From an alpha proteobacterium SCGC AAA240-E13 (GTDB lineage Bacteria > Pseudomonadota > Alphaproteobacteria > Pelagibacterales > Pelagibacteraceae), in contig AZHR01000026.1 in NCBI GenBank assembly GCA_000504625.1, positions 1 through 12,707 of the forward strand: a stretch of DNA of 12,707 nt, in the 5' to 3' direction. Shown one piece after another: positions 1 through 7,431 of the stretch; within the stretch, counting starts at the first letter, position 1; the number at the start of each line of letters is the position of its first letter. A program made the position numbers and the translations under genes. The notes below the pieces were generated by a model. That model worked only from the letters and a program-made list of their open reading frames with translations, was not told the DNA's origin and searched no databases.

Positions 1-1130
1 CTGAAGCAGTCTATAGTATTTTTGCGAAAACAAAAAAATTAGCGAAACAGGGAAAAAAAATTGTTGATTTAAGTTTAGGTCAATCCGATTTTAAATCGCC
101 AAAGCATGCAGTTGATGCCACAATTAAAGCTTTAAAAGATGGTCATCATGGATATACGCTGCCAAATGGAATTATTGAATGTAGAGAAGCAGTAAGTCGA
201 AAAATCAAAAGTTTATATAACGCCGATATTGATCCAGAAAGAATAGTTATTATGCCAGGCGGAAAACCTACAATGCATTATGGCATTTCTTTTTTTGGAG
301 AACCGGGAGCAGAAATTATATATCCCGATCCAGGTTTTCCTATTTATGAATCGATGATTAACTATACTGGAGCCAAGGCAGTTCCTTTTGACATGACTGA
401 AAATAGAGATTTTTCAATCAATCCTGATAAAGTTTTATCTTTAATTAACGAAAACACTCGATTATTAATTCTAAATAATCCACATAATCCTACCGGTGGT
501 TTCACTGAAAAAACTGTAATAGATAAATTAGCTAAAGGCTTAAAAAATTTTCCTCATGTAACAATTTTATGTGATGAAATTTACGATAGATTGATATTTG
601 AGAAGAAAGAAATTCCAACTTTTTTTAATTATCCCGATCTTTATGACAGACTCATTGTGCTTAATGGATGGAGTAAAACTTATGCAATGACAGGATGGCG
701 CTTAGGTTGGGGTGTATGGCCAGAAAATTTAATAGAACATGTTTTCAAATTTTGCGTAAATAATCACTCATGTGTGAATACTGCAGCTCAATATGGCGCG
801 ATTGCAGCATTAGATGGACCAGAGGATCATTTAGACGATATGATGAAAGAGTTTGTTATAAGAAGAAAACTTATCGTAGATGGCTTAAGAAGTTTAAAGG
901 GTATTGAGTGTAGCTTACCAGGTGGATCCTTTTTTGTATTTCCCAATGTTAAGGGGACCGGAATGAATGGAGAAGAATTTACAGAAAGATGTTTGCAAGA
1001 AGCTGGAGTTGCTATAATTCCTGGAACTGCATTTGGAAAATTTGCAACAGATTATGTAAGATTCAATTTTGCAACTTCACAAGATAATATTTCCAAAGCT
1101 TTAGAAAAAATTAATAATATGTTAAGCTAG
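1..1130 (+). CDS. PLP-dependent aminotransferase, class I/II (5' partial)
   Basis: The frame is open from base 3 with no stop, so the gene starts before the window; 375 residues are visible and probably only 10-25 N-terminal ones are missing. It is a fold-type I aminotransferase of the aspartate aminotransferase Ib-like group. In visible-fragment numbering, the NPHNPTG loop carries the PLP-contacting Asn162, CDEIYD gives Asp191 and Tyr194, Lys225 in WSKTYAMTGWRLGWG is the Schiff-base lysine, and Arg353 in VRFNFATS should bind the substrate alpha-carboxylate. All key residues are present, so the enzyme should be active in the cytoplasm. It lies 12 nt before glcD and is probably in the same transcript. 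From that context I infer glyoxylate as an amino acceptor (yielding glycine), but aspartate or alanine specificity cannot be excluded by sequence alone. An internal ATG at 252 is not the true start, because conserved sequence (for example LSLGQSDF) lies upstream. Confidence 0.93.
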   Translation, partial: EAVYSIFAKTKKLAKQGKKIVDLSLGQSDFKSPKHAVDATIKALKDGHHGYTLPNGIIECREAVSRKIKSLYNADIDPERIVIMPGGKPTMHYGISFFGEPGAEIIYPDPGFPIYESMINYTGAKAVPFDMTENRDFSINPDKVLSLINENTRLLILNNPHNPTGGFTEKTVIDKLAKGLKNFPHVTILCDEIYDRLIFEKKEIPTFFNYPDLYDRLIVLNGWSKTYAMTGWRLGWGVWPENLIEHVFKFCVNNHSCVNTAAQYGAIAALDGPEDHLDDMMKEFVIRRKLIVDGLRSLKGIECSLPGGSFFVFPNVKGTGMNGEEFTERCLQEAGVAIIPGTAFGKFATDYVRFNFATSQDNISKALEKINNMLS

Positions 1131-1142
1131 TGGTTATAAGAT

Positions 1143-2639
1143 ATGTCCGAATTAGCTTTACCAAAAGTAGATCAATCAACAATTTTAAAAAGAGATAAAA
1201 TTGTAAACAAATTAAAAAGGATAATAAAATCAGAAAATGTTTTAGATCATAATGATGAAATAAAACCTTATGAAACCGACGCACTTTCTGCCTATAAACA
1301 GAAACCTTTAGCTGTTGTATTGCCAGAAAATACCCAAGAAGTAAGCAATATATTAAAATATTGTAATGAAGAAAAAATTAAAATCGTACCAAGAGGAGCA
1401 GGCACAGGATTGTCAGGTGGGGCATTACCTTTAAATGACGCAATACTTTTGGGCCTTGGGAAGTTTAATAAAATTCTAGAAATTGATTTTGACAACAAAT
1501 GTATAGTTGCTCAGCCTGGAGTTACGAATTTATCAATTACTCATGCAGTTCAACATAAAGGTTTTTATTATGCTCCCGATCCTTCTAGTCAATTGGCATG
1601 CTCAATTGGTGGAAATGTAGCTGAAAATTCTGGAGGTGTACATTCACTAAAATATGGAACAACAACTAATAATATTTTAGGCGTAGAGTTAGTTTTAATG
1701 GATGGGACAATTTGTAGATTAGGCGGGAAAACACTCGATCAAGAAGGTTATGATTTACTCGGATTGATTTGTGGCTCTGAAGGATTATTAGGAGTGATTA
1801 CGGAGGTAACCGTAAAAATTTTAAAGAAACCACAAACTGTTAAAGCAGCTTTAATAGGATTTTCTACAATAGAAGATGGAGGAAATTGTGTTTCAGAGAT
1901 AATTTCTACTGGCATTGTTCCATCGGGTATGGAAATAATGGATAAAGCTTTAATTGAAGCTACAGATAATTTTTGTAAAGCAGGGTATCCTAGAGACGCA
2001 GAAACTTTGATGATTGTTGAGTTAGATGGAACAAATTCTGAAGTTGATGAGCTCATAAATAAAGTCAGCGATATTGCAAGAAAAAATAATTCTACAAGTA
2101 TAAGAACAAGCCAAAATGAAAAAGAAAGATTAGCATTTTGGGCAGGTCGAAAAGCTGCATTCCCAGCCTGCGGAGCAATGGCTCCAGATTATTATTGTAT
2201 GGATGGAACAATACCAAGAGGTAAACTTTCGGAGGTTCTTAAAGAAATAAAACGATTATCAAAAAAATATAGTTTACCAGTTGCAAATGCATTTCATGCA
2301 GGTGATGGTAATTTACATCCGCTTATAATGTTTGATGCTAACAATAAAGAAGAGCTTAGAAAAACCGAAGAATTTGGAGCAGAAATTCTGAAATATTGTG
2401 TAAAAGTTGGTGGGGTACTAACGGGAGAGCATGGAGTCGGGATAGAAAAGAGAGAGTTAATGTGTGAAATGTTTAATGATAATGATATTCAACAGCAACT
2501 TAAAATTAAAAATTCTTTAGATGAAAAAAATCTGCTTAATCCAGGAAAAGTTTATCCAATACTAAGGAAGTGTGCAGAGGAAGGAAGAGTCCATGTCCAT
2601 CGAGGTGAAGAAAAATTCCCAGATCTCCCAAGATTCTGA
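1143..2639 (+). CDS. glcD: Glycolate oxidase subunit GlcD (FAD-linked)
   Basis: This 498-residue protein is the FAD-binding catalytic subunit of glycolate oxidase, which oxidises glycolate (and often D-lactate) to the 2-oxo acid and passes electrons through GlcF to the respiratory chain. The N-terminal half is a PCMH-type FAD domain: PRGAGTGLSGG at residues 83-93, PDPSSQ from 145, then the IGGNVAENSGG segment. The C-terminal FAD-oxidase domain carries HAGDGNLHP (His385) and GEHGVG (His430), the conserved His-rich signatures of the VAO/GlcD family. The C-terminus ends in a HVHRGEEKFPDLPRF tail like that I know from alphaproteobacterial GlcD. Length is normal for GlcD. Its 3' end overlaps glcE by 47 nt, and the neighbouring glcE and glcF separate it from stand-alone D-lactate dehydrogenases. 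No strong Shine-Dalgarno site is visible before the ATG. Confidence 0.96.
   Translation: MSELALPKVDQSTILKRDKIVNKLKRIIKSENVLDHNDEIKPYETDALSAYKQKPLAVVLPENTQEVSNILKYCNEEKIKIVPRGAGTGLSGGALPLNDAILLGLGKFNKILEIDFDNKCIVAQPGVTNLSITHAVQHKGFYYAPDPSSQLACSIGGNVAENSGGVHSLKYGTTTNNILGVELVLMDGTICRLGGKTLDQEGYDLLGLICGSEGLLGVITEVTVKILKKPQTVKAALIGFSTIEDGGNCVSEIISTGIVPSGMEIMDKALIEATDNFCKAGYPRDAETLMIVELDGTNSEVDELINKVSDIARKNNSTSIRTSQNEKERLAFWAGRKAAFPACGAMAPDYYCMDGTIPRGKLSEVLKEIKRLSKKYSLPVANAFHAGDGNLHPLIMFDANNKEELRKTEEFGAEILKYCVKVGGVLTGEHGVGIEKRELMCEMFNDNDIQQQLKIKNSLDEKNLLNPGKVYPILRKCAEEGRVHVHRGEEKFPDLPRF
2582..2587 (+). promoter_or_regulatory. Shine-Dalgarno site deciding the glcE start
   Basis: AGGAAG lies inside the 3' end of glcD, 5 nt before the ATG at 2593. 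It favours that ATG over the in-frame GTG at 2572, which has no comparable site. Confidence 0.6.
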
Positions 2640-3873
2640 CTATATTTTAAGGCCTGAAAACGAAATAAAAGTCTCTCAAATTGTAAGAGATCTTTATAAA
2701 AAAAATCTTCCAATTGAAATTATAGGTTCAAACTCAAAAAATTTTATAGGTAATAAATTACAATGTGCAAAAATACTGGATCTTTCAAAGTTATCTGGAA
2801 TTATCGAATATTTACCAGAAGAGCTTTATATAAAAGTAAAAGCTTGTACTCCGATAGCAGAAATTGAAGAAACCCTAAAAAAAAATAATCAGCAACTAGC
2901 CTTTGAACCAATTGATTTTGGATACATTGTTTCTTCAAAAAGCAATAAAGGTACAGCCGCTGGTTATCTTTCATGTAATTTTTCAGGTTCTAGAAGGTTT
3001 AAATCTGGAAGTGTTAGAGATCATGTTTTAGGATTCAGGGGAGTTAATGGTAAAGGCGATATAATAAAATCAGGTGGAACAGTTGTAAAAAATGTTACGG
3101 GTTATGATCTTTCCAAATTAATTACGGGATCTTTCGGAACACTTATTGCATTAACAGAAATCACCTTTAAGGTTCTTCCAACAAAAAATTCTAGTAGTAC
3201 ATTGGTAATTCATGAAGATAGTAAAGAAGAAATAACAAAATTATTTAACAATATTCAAGGTTCAAGTAATGAGATATCAGGTTCGGTATTTATCCCAATT
3301 GAACCAAATAATAAAAAATATATTCAAAATCGCGAAAAAATATTTAAGTTCAATGATCTTAAAAATGAAGGACCTTTTTTAGCGTTTAGAATGGAAGGAT
3401 CAAAAAAATCAATTGATGAAAGAATTCGAGATTTAACAATTGAATTAGATCTTAAAAGTAAAAAAAAATCTCTTTTAGATGTTCATCAATCAGAGCTGTT
3501 TTGGGAAAGAATCAATAATTTGGAAATATTTTCAAATACTAAAAATACCCTTGTGAGAGTTGTAATACCTCCTTCAAAATGTATTAATTTAATGAAATAT
3601 TTAGACCATAGTTACAAATATTATATTGATTGGTGTGGTTCATTATTTTGGATTGAAATATTGGATATGAGTGAAGAAAAGTTATTAAGTATTAAAAATT
3701 ATATTACAAAACTAGGTGGTTATCTTACTGTTATTAAGAATTCTGAAAATTCTACTCCACTAAAAGATATTTTTACAATTGACGAGACGAGACTAAATAT
3801 ATCAAAAAAAATTAAGGAAAGCTTTGATCCCAAAAGGATATTTAATCCCGGTAAAATGTACAGGAGTATTTAA
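2593..3873 (+). CDS. glcE: Glycolate oxidase subunit GlcE (FAD-binding)
   Basis: GlcE is the second flavin-type subunit of glycolate oxidase and is needed with GlcD and GlcF for activity. The protein has 426 residues from the ATG at 2593, which is supported by an AGGAAG site; an in-frame GTG at 2572 would add seven residues. Family signatures are visible: GSRRFKSGSVRDH at about 132-144, followed by LGFRGVNGKG, then VVKNVTGYDLSKL at about 164-176 and GSFGTLIALTEITFKVLP, which are hallmark GlcE stretches of the PCMH FAD domain. The C-terminus ends in FNPGKMY, the usual FAD-oxidase ending. The protein is Lys- and Ile-rich, with long A runs in the DNA, and its middle part (about 200-330) looks more divergent than the FAD core. 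The start overlaps glcD by 47 nt and the stop overlaps the glcF start by 1 nt, indicating translational coupling. Confidence 0.94.
   Translation: MSIEVKKNSQISQDSDYILRPENEIKVSQIVRDLYKKNLPIEIIGSNSKNFIGNKLQCAKILDLSKLSGIIEYLPEELYIKVKACTPIAEIEETLKKNNQQLAFEPIDFGYIVSSKSNKGTAAGYLSCNFSGSRRFKSGSVRDHVLGFRGVNGKGDIIKSGGTVVKNVTGYDLSKLITGSFGTLIALTEITFKVLPTKNSSSTLVIHEDSKEEITKLFNNIQGSSNEISGSVFIPIEPNNKKYIQNREKIFKFNDLKNEGPFLAFRMEGSKKSIDERIRDLTIELDLKSKKKSLLDVHQSELFWERINNLEIFSNTKNTLVRVVIPPSKCINLMKYLDHSYKYYIDWCGSLFWIEILDMSEEKLLSIKNYITKLGGYLTVIKNSENSTPLKDIFTIDETRLNISKKIKESFDPKRIFNPGKMYRSI
3862..3866 (+). promoter_or_regulatory. Shine-Dalgarno site of glcF
   Basis: AGGAG lies 6 nt before the glcF ATG, within the last codons of glcE. 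It supports the ATG that overlaps the glcE stop by one base. Confidence 0.6.
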
Positions 3874-5174
3874 TGCAGACTAATTTTACTGAAAATCAAC
3901 TAAAAGACAAAGATAATAAATCTTCAGAAAAAATTTTTAGAAAATGTGTCCACTGCGGTATGTGTAATGCTACCTGTCCTACATATCAATTGTTAGGCGA
4001 CGAATTAGATGGTCCTAGGGGAAGAATTTACTTGATACAAGATATGTTGGAGAATGAAAAAAAACCATCAGCAAACGTTGTTAAACATATTGATAGATGT
4101 TTATCTTGTTATAGTTGTATGACCACATGTCCTTCTGAGGTAAACTATATGCATCTTATTGACCATGGAAGAAATTATATCGAAAAAAATTATGAGCGAC
4201 CTTTCTGGGATAAAAAAATTAGAAATTTACTTTCAATAATACTACCCAATCAGCATTTATTTAGACTCGCAGGATATTTTTTAAGATTTTTAAAACCAAT
4301 TAAATTTTTATTTCCAAAAAAAATCAACAAAATGATTACTTTAATGCCAGCGAGTTTTCCAAAAAAAAAAATGATAGAAAAAGAAATTTACCCAGCAAAA
4401 GGACAAACAAGAATTGCTAGAGTTGCACTTTTATCCGGTTGTGTGCAAAGAACACTTTCTCCACAAATTAATGAAGCTACTATTAGACTACTTAACCGAC
4501 ATGGAGTAGAGGTGGTGGTTCCCAAAAAAATAGGATGCTGTGGATCTTTAAATCACCATTTAGGAAAAAAAGACTTAGCTCATAAAAATTTTATAAATAA
4601 TATAAATATTTGGTATGACGAATACTTAAATAAAGGCCTAGATGCAATTATTTCTAATACATCTGGATGTGGCACTACCTTAAAGGACTATGCATTTATT
4701 TTTAGAGATAACAAAGAACTTAAAAAAAAAGCAAAAAAAGTTTCAGAACTTACAAAAGATATTTCCGAGTTTTTAACTCAAAATTTAAAACTTAAATTTA
4801 AAGAAATTAAAAAAAATAAAAATCTTAAAATTGCATATCATTCAGCATGTTCTATGCAGCATGGGCAAAAGATCCATTCTGAGCCAATGAATTTAATAAA
4901 AAAAACAGGAAATGAAGTTATTGAAATTCCAGATGGGCATATTTGTTGTGGATCAGCAGGAACATATAATATGTTACAGAGCGAAATTGCAGATAAGCTA
5001 CTTAAGGAAAAAGTAAAAAATATTGAAAAAGTAAAACCCGATATAATTTCTACAGGTAATATTGGCTGTATAACTCAAATTTTAAATGGTACAAAAATTC
5101 CAATTTTACATACAGTTGAACTAATTGATTGGTATACAGGTGGTCCAAAACCAAAAATTCTATTGAAATTATGA
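3873..5174 (+). CDS. glcF: Glycolate oxidase iron-sulfur subunit GlcF
   Basis: GlcF is the electron-transfer subunit of glycolate oxidase, carrying electrons from the flavin subunits towards the membrane quinone pool. The 433-residue protein has two ferredoxin-type [4Fe-4S] motifs, CVHCGMCNATCP (Cys25, 28, 31, 35) and CLSCYSCMTTCP (Cys76, 79, 82, 86). Two cysteine-rich CCG domains follow: one with SGCVQR and the Cys222-Cys223 pair, the second with HSACSMQHG and the Cys358-Cys359 pair in CCGSAGTYN. All expected cysteines are present and the length is typical. It starts 1 nt inside the glcE stop, and its own stop overlaps the following dehydrogenase start in an ATGA. A run of 11 A at 4361-4371 lies in frame in the lysine-rich linker, where polymerase slippage could produce some truncated product. 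Confidence 0.96.
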   Translation: MQTNFTENQLKDKDNKSSEKIFRKCVHCGMCNATCPTYQLLGDELDGPRGRIYLIQDMLENEKKPSANVVKHIDRCLSCYSCMTTCPSEVNYMHLIDHGRNYIEKNYERPFWDKKIRNLLSIILPNQHLFRLAGYFLRFLKPIKFLFPKKINKMITLMPASFPKKKMIEKEIYPAKGQTRIARVALLSGCVQRTLSPQINEATIRLLNRHGVEVVVPKKIGCCGSLNHHLGKKDLAHKNFINNINIWYDEYLNKGLDAIISNTSGCGTTLKDYAFIFRDNKELKKKAKKVSELTKDISEFLTQNLKLKFKEIKKNKNLKIAYHSACSMQHGQKIHSEPMNLIKKTGNEVIEIPDGHICCGSAGTYNMLQSEIADKLLKEKVKNIEKVKPDIISTGNIGCITQILNGTKIPILHTVELIDWYTGGPKPKILLKL

Positions 5175-6124
5175 AGAAAGTTTTAGTTACAACAAAGTTA
5201 TTAAAATTGAATGAAGATAGAATGTCTAAAATTTGGAATGTTAAATTAAATTTAAATGATGAAGTTTATTCAAAAAATAAATTAATAGAATTAAGCAAAG
5301 ACTGTGATGGTATATTAAGCTCAATAGTAGATAAAATTGATGAATCCATAATTAATAAACTTTCTAATTCAGTAAAAATTATATCTAATTTTGCAGTTGG
5401 CTTTGGTAATATTGATATAAAAGCGGCAAGGAAAAAAAATATTATTGTAACTAACACACCTGATGTTTTAACGGATGCAACAGCAGAAATCGCCATGTTA
5501 TTAATTCTTGGTGCAGCTAGAAGAGTCTCTGAAGGAATAAAATTGGCAAGAAATAAAAATTGGAAATGGTCTGCTGATTTTTTGATAGGTAAACAGCTTG
5601 AAGGTTCAAGATTGGGTATTCTAGGAATGGGAAGAATTGGTAGAGCAGTTGCCTTAAGAGCAAAAGCATTTGGAATGCAAATTCATTATCATAATAGATC
5701 AAGATTAAAAACTGATTTAGAAGCTGGAGCAAATTATCATGATAGTATTCAGAGTTTGTTTTCTGTATCAGATATTTTGTCAATCAATTGTCCAGCAACA
5801 CCAGAAACTACAAACATAATAAACAAAAAAACTTTAGAATTTTTTCCTGAAGGGGCCATTATCACTAACAGTGCAAGAGGTGATATGATAGACGATGAGG
5901 CAATGGTTAAAGCATTAATAAGTGGAAGAATTTTTGCTTTAGGTTTGGATGTTTATAAAGGTGAACCAAATATTCATTCAGGTTATTTAAATCAACCAAA
6001 TGTTTTTGTGCTTCCTCACTTAGGTAGCGCTACAAAAAAAACTAGAACTGCGATGGCTGATTTGGCGATCGATAATATCGAAGAATATTTCAAAACAGGA
6101 AAGTGCACGAATACTGTAAATTAA
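5171..6124 (+). CDS. D-2-hydroxyacid dehydrogenase, probable glyoxylate/hydroxypyruvate reductase
   Basis: This 317-residue cytoplasmic enzyme belongs to the D-isomer-specific 2-hydroxyacid dehydrogenase family. The Rossmann motif GMGRIG is at 152-157. The family's catalytic trio is present: Arg236 in NSARGDMIDD, Glu265 in YKGEPN and His283 in LPHLGSAT. After the second beta strand comes NRSR (175-178); an Arg here rather than an acidic residue usually goes with NADPH preference, so I infer NADP(H) use. The best reading is glyoxylate and/or hydroxypyruvate reductase, given its place directly behind glcDEF, where it could recycle excess glyoxylate to glycolate or make glycerate. A different 2-keto acid substrate is possible. 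I chose the ATG at 5171 because it overlaps the glcF stop as ATGA; an upstream TTG at 5129 would only read glcF sequence in another frame. Confidence 0.9.
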   Translation: MKKVLVTTKLLKLNEDRMSKIWNVKLNLNDEVYSKNKLIELSKDCDGILSSIVDKIDESIINKLSNSVKIISNFAVGFGNIDIKAARKKNIIVTNTPDVLTDATAEIAMLLILGAARRVSEGIKLARNKNWKWSADFLIGKQLEGSRLGILGMGRIGRAVALRAKAFGMQIHYHNRSRLKTDLEAGANYHDSIQSLFSVSDILSINCPATPETTNIINKKTLEFFPEGAIITNSARGDMIDDEAMVKALISGRIFALGLDVYKGEPNIHSGYLNQPNVFVLPHLGSATKKTRTAMADLAIDNIEEYFKTGKCTNTVN

Positions 6125-6214
6125 ATTCAACATACAGTTGTATTTATTTTTTATATCCAATATTTATCACTATTTTTTTATATTTATTAGAAAGACTCTA
6201 TTAAAGGGATGTGC

Positions 6215-6234
6215 TTAAATTAAGTTAAATTAAG
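6215..6234 (+). repeat. Two perfect tandem copies of a 10-bp repeat upstream of dctP
   Basis: TTAAATTAAG occurs at 6215-6224 and again at 6225-6234. An imperfect third copy (TTAATTAACT) follows at 6235-6244. The 10-bp period places copies on the same helix face, as in repeated regulator sites, but the low complexity of AT-rich DNA could also explain it. Confidence 0.55.
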
Positions 6235-6244
6235 TTAATTAACT
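6233..6244. promoter_or_regulatory. Perfect 12-bp palindrome, candidate operator
   Basis: AGTTAATTAACT is identical to its reverse complement. It sits 25 nt before the dctP start and directly abuts the tandem repeats. Position and symmetry fit a dimeric repressor or activator site, but no regulator gene is present in the window and the function is inferred. Confidence 0.35.
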
Positions 6245-6256
6245 AAATGACAAAAT

Positions 6257-6264
6257 AGGAGGGG
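6257..6264 (+). promoter_or_regulatory. Strong Shine-Dalgarno site of dctP
   Basis: AGGAGGGG lies 5 nt before the ATG at 6270. It is the best ribosome binding site in the window and suggests high translation of the binding protein. Confidence 0.8.
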
Positions 6265-6269
6265 AACTA

Positions 6270-7412
6270 ATGTCAAAAAAAACAAAAACGTTAAAAGGGG
6301 TAAAAACTCCTTCAAGACGTAAGTTCTTTAAAGCTGCCGCTGTAACAGGTGCTGCTGCTGCAACACTTGCAATGCCCAATATTGCTTCTGCTGCTACAAC
6401 ACTCAAAGTACAAGCTGCATGGGGTGGTGGAATTTTCCTAGAGAATGCACAGGCCTACGTTCAAAGAGTTAACGAAATGTCTGGTGGTAAATTGAAGATC
6501 GATCTTTTACCTGTAAATTCTGTAGTGAAAACAAGTCAAATGCAAGATGCTGTTCACAGAGGGGTTCTAGATGGAGCTCATTATGTTCCAGCATATTGGT
6601 ATAGTAAAGCTGCATCCGCATCACTTTTTGGAACTGGCCCTTGTTGGGGCTGGAGTGCTCAAGAGTTGTTAGGATGGATACAGTACGGTGGTGGTATGCA
6701 ACTATTTAATGAATTGATGGGTAACTTAGGATTAAACCTTGTTAGTTTCTTTAATAGCCCGATGCCAGCTCAACCACTTGGATGGTTTAAAGAGCAAATC
6801 AAAAACTCTTCTCAAATGAAAGGTTTGAAATATCGAACTGTGGGATTAGCTGCAGACGTTCTTGGTGAAATGGGAATGTCAGTTGTTCAATTACCAGGTG
6901 GAGAAATTCAACCTGCAATGAAGAGTGGATTAATTGATGCTGCTGAGTTTAATAATCCAACTTCTGATAGTGACTTTGGTATGCAAGATGTATCAAAACA
7001 TTATCACTTAGCAAGTTTCCACCAATCACAGGAAGCTTTTGAGATTACATTTAATAAAGGTAAGTTTGATGGTCTTGCTCCAGAATTGCAAAAAATTCTT
7101 GAGTATGCTTCTGAAGCAGAAAACTCAAATTTCTTCTGGCATAACACTCTAAGATATGCTGATGACCTTGTTAAATTGAAAAACAAGCTTGGTGTAAATA
7201 TTTATCGTACACCTGATGGAGTTATGCAAGATCAGTTAAAAGCTTGGGATGTAATAGTGAAAAAGTTTAATGCTACAGATCCATTTTTCAAAAAAGTTGT
7301 GGAATCGCAAATGGGATATGCTAAAAAAGTTATGGCGTACTTATTGCTGAATTCACCTGATTATGGAATGGCTTATAGACATCACTTTGGTGAACCAACT
7401 AAAGCAATTTAA
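6270..7412 (+). CDS. dctP: TRAP transporter substrate-binding protein (DctP-type, Tat-exported)
   Basis: This 380-residue periplasmic receptor of a TRAP transporter captures a substrate, usually an organic acid, and delivers it to the two membrane subunits encoded next. The N-terminus is a twin-arginine signal: SRRKFF with Arg16-Arg17, an Ala-rich hydrophobic stretch, and a probable cleavage after ASA at residue 41. The mature domain resembles the mannitol/chloroaromatic and TakP-like group: LKVQAAWG start, DAVHRGVLDG, then GLKYRTVG with Arg189, the residue expected to bind the substrate carboxylate, and DAAEF with Glu226. TakP-like relatives have Trp after that Glu as I recall; here it is Phe227. 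The C-terminal long helical part fits the dimerising subgroup. Translation should be strong (AGGAGGGG site) and local base composition is richer in G+C than in the genes around it, partly from Ala/Gly codons. The substrate is unknown; 2-keto or 2-hydroxy acids are plausible. Confidence 0.92.
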   Translation: MSKKTKTLKGVKTPSRRKFFKAAAVTGAAAATLAMPNIASAATTLKVQAAWGGGIFLENAQAYVQRVNEMSGGKLKIDLLPVNSVVKTSQMQDAVHRGVLDGAHYVPAYWYSKAASASLFGTGPCWGWSAQELLGWIQYGGGMQLFNELMGNLGLNLVSFFNSPMPAQPLGWFKEQIKNSSQMKGLKYRTVGLAADVLGEMGMSVVQLPGGEIQPAMKSGLIDAAEFNNPTSDSDFGMQDVSKHYHLASFHQSQEAFEITFNKGKFDGLAPELQKILEYASEAENSNFFWHNTLRYADDLVKLKNKLGVNIYRTPDGVMQDQLKAWDVIVKKFNATDPFFKKVVESQMGYAKKVMAYLLLNSPDYGMAYRHHFGEPTKAI

Positions 7413-7431
7413 ATATTTAAATTAAGTTTAT

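Larger units (their letters stand above)
6125..6269 (+). promoter_or_regulatory. Intergenic leader/control region of the TRAP operon
   Basis: This is the longest gap in the window (145 nt) and separates the glycolate operon from dctP, so the TRAP promoter should lie here. It is very AT-rich, and I could not choose a convincing -35/-10 pair. It contains a short hairpin candidate followed by a T-rich stretch (ATACA-GT-TGTAT at about 6132-6143), too small to call a terminator, and further on a tandem repeat, a palindrome and a strong ribosome binding site, listed separately. Confidence 0.5.

Noticed and set aside
1..250. Glycine-type riboswitch or other leader for the glycolate operon
   Set aside because: The left edge is already coding for the aminotransferase, so the operon leader is outside the window.
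1292..2056. Two open frames on the - strand (1292-1498 and 1748-2056) inside glcD
   Set aside because: They lie opposite a well-conserved glcD coding region, have no ribosome sites and show no recognisable protein pattern; shadow frames.
5129..5170. Upstream TTG start for the hydroxyacid dehydrogenase
   Set aside because: It would add 14 residues that only read glcF in another frame; the ATG at 5171 in an ATGA overlap gives the normal family N-terminus.
5266..5783. Two - strand open frames inside the hydroxyacid dehydrogenase gene
   Set aside because: Low-complexity translations opposite conserved catalytic-domain sequence; shadow frames of the real gene.
6132..6152. Short inverted repeat (ATACA/TGTAT) with a T-rich tail after the dehydrogenase gene
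   Set aside because: A 5-bp stem with a 2-nt loop and no G/C clamp is too weak to call a terminator.
6160..6210. Possible -35/-10 pairs in the dctP upstream region
   Set aside because: Several hexamers match at 3-4 of 6 positions, as expected by chance in DNA this AT-rich, so no promoter is assigned.
7004..7186. - strand open frame inside dctP
   Set aside because: Opposite a clear TRAP receptor gene, no start signals or family pattern.
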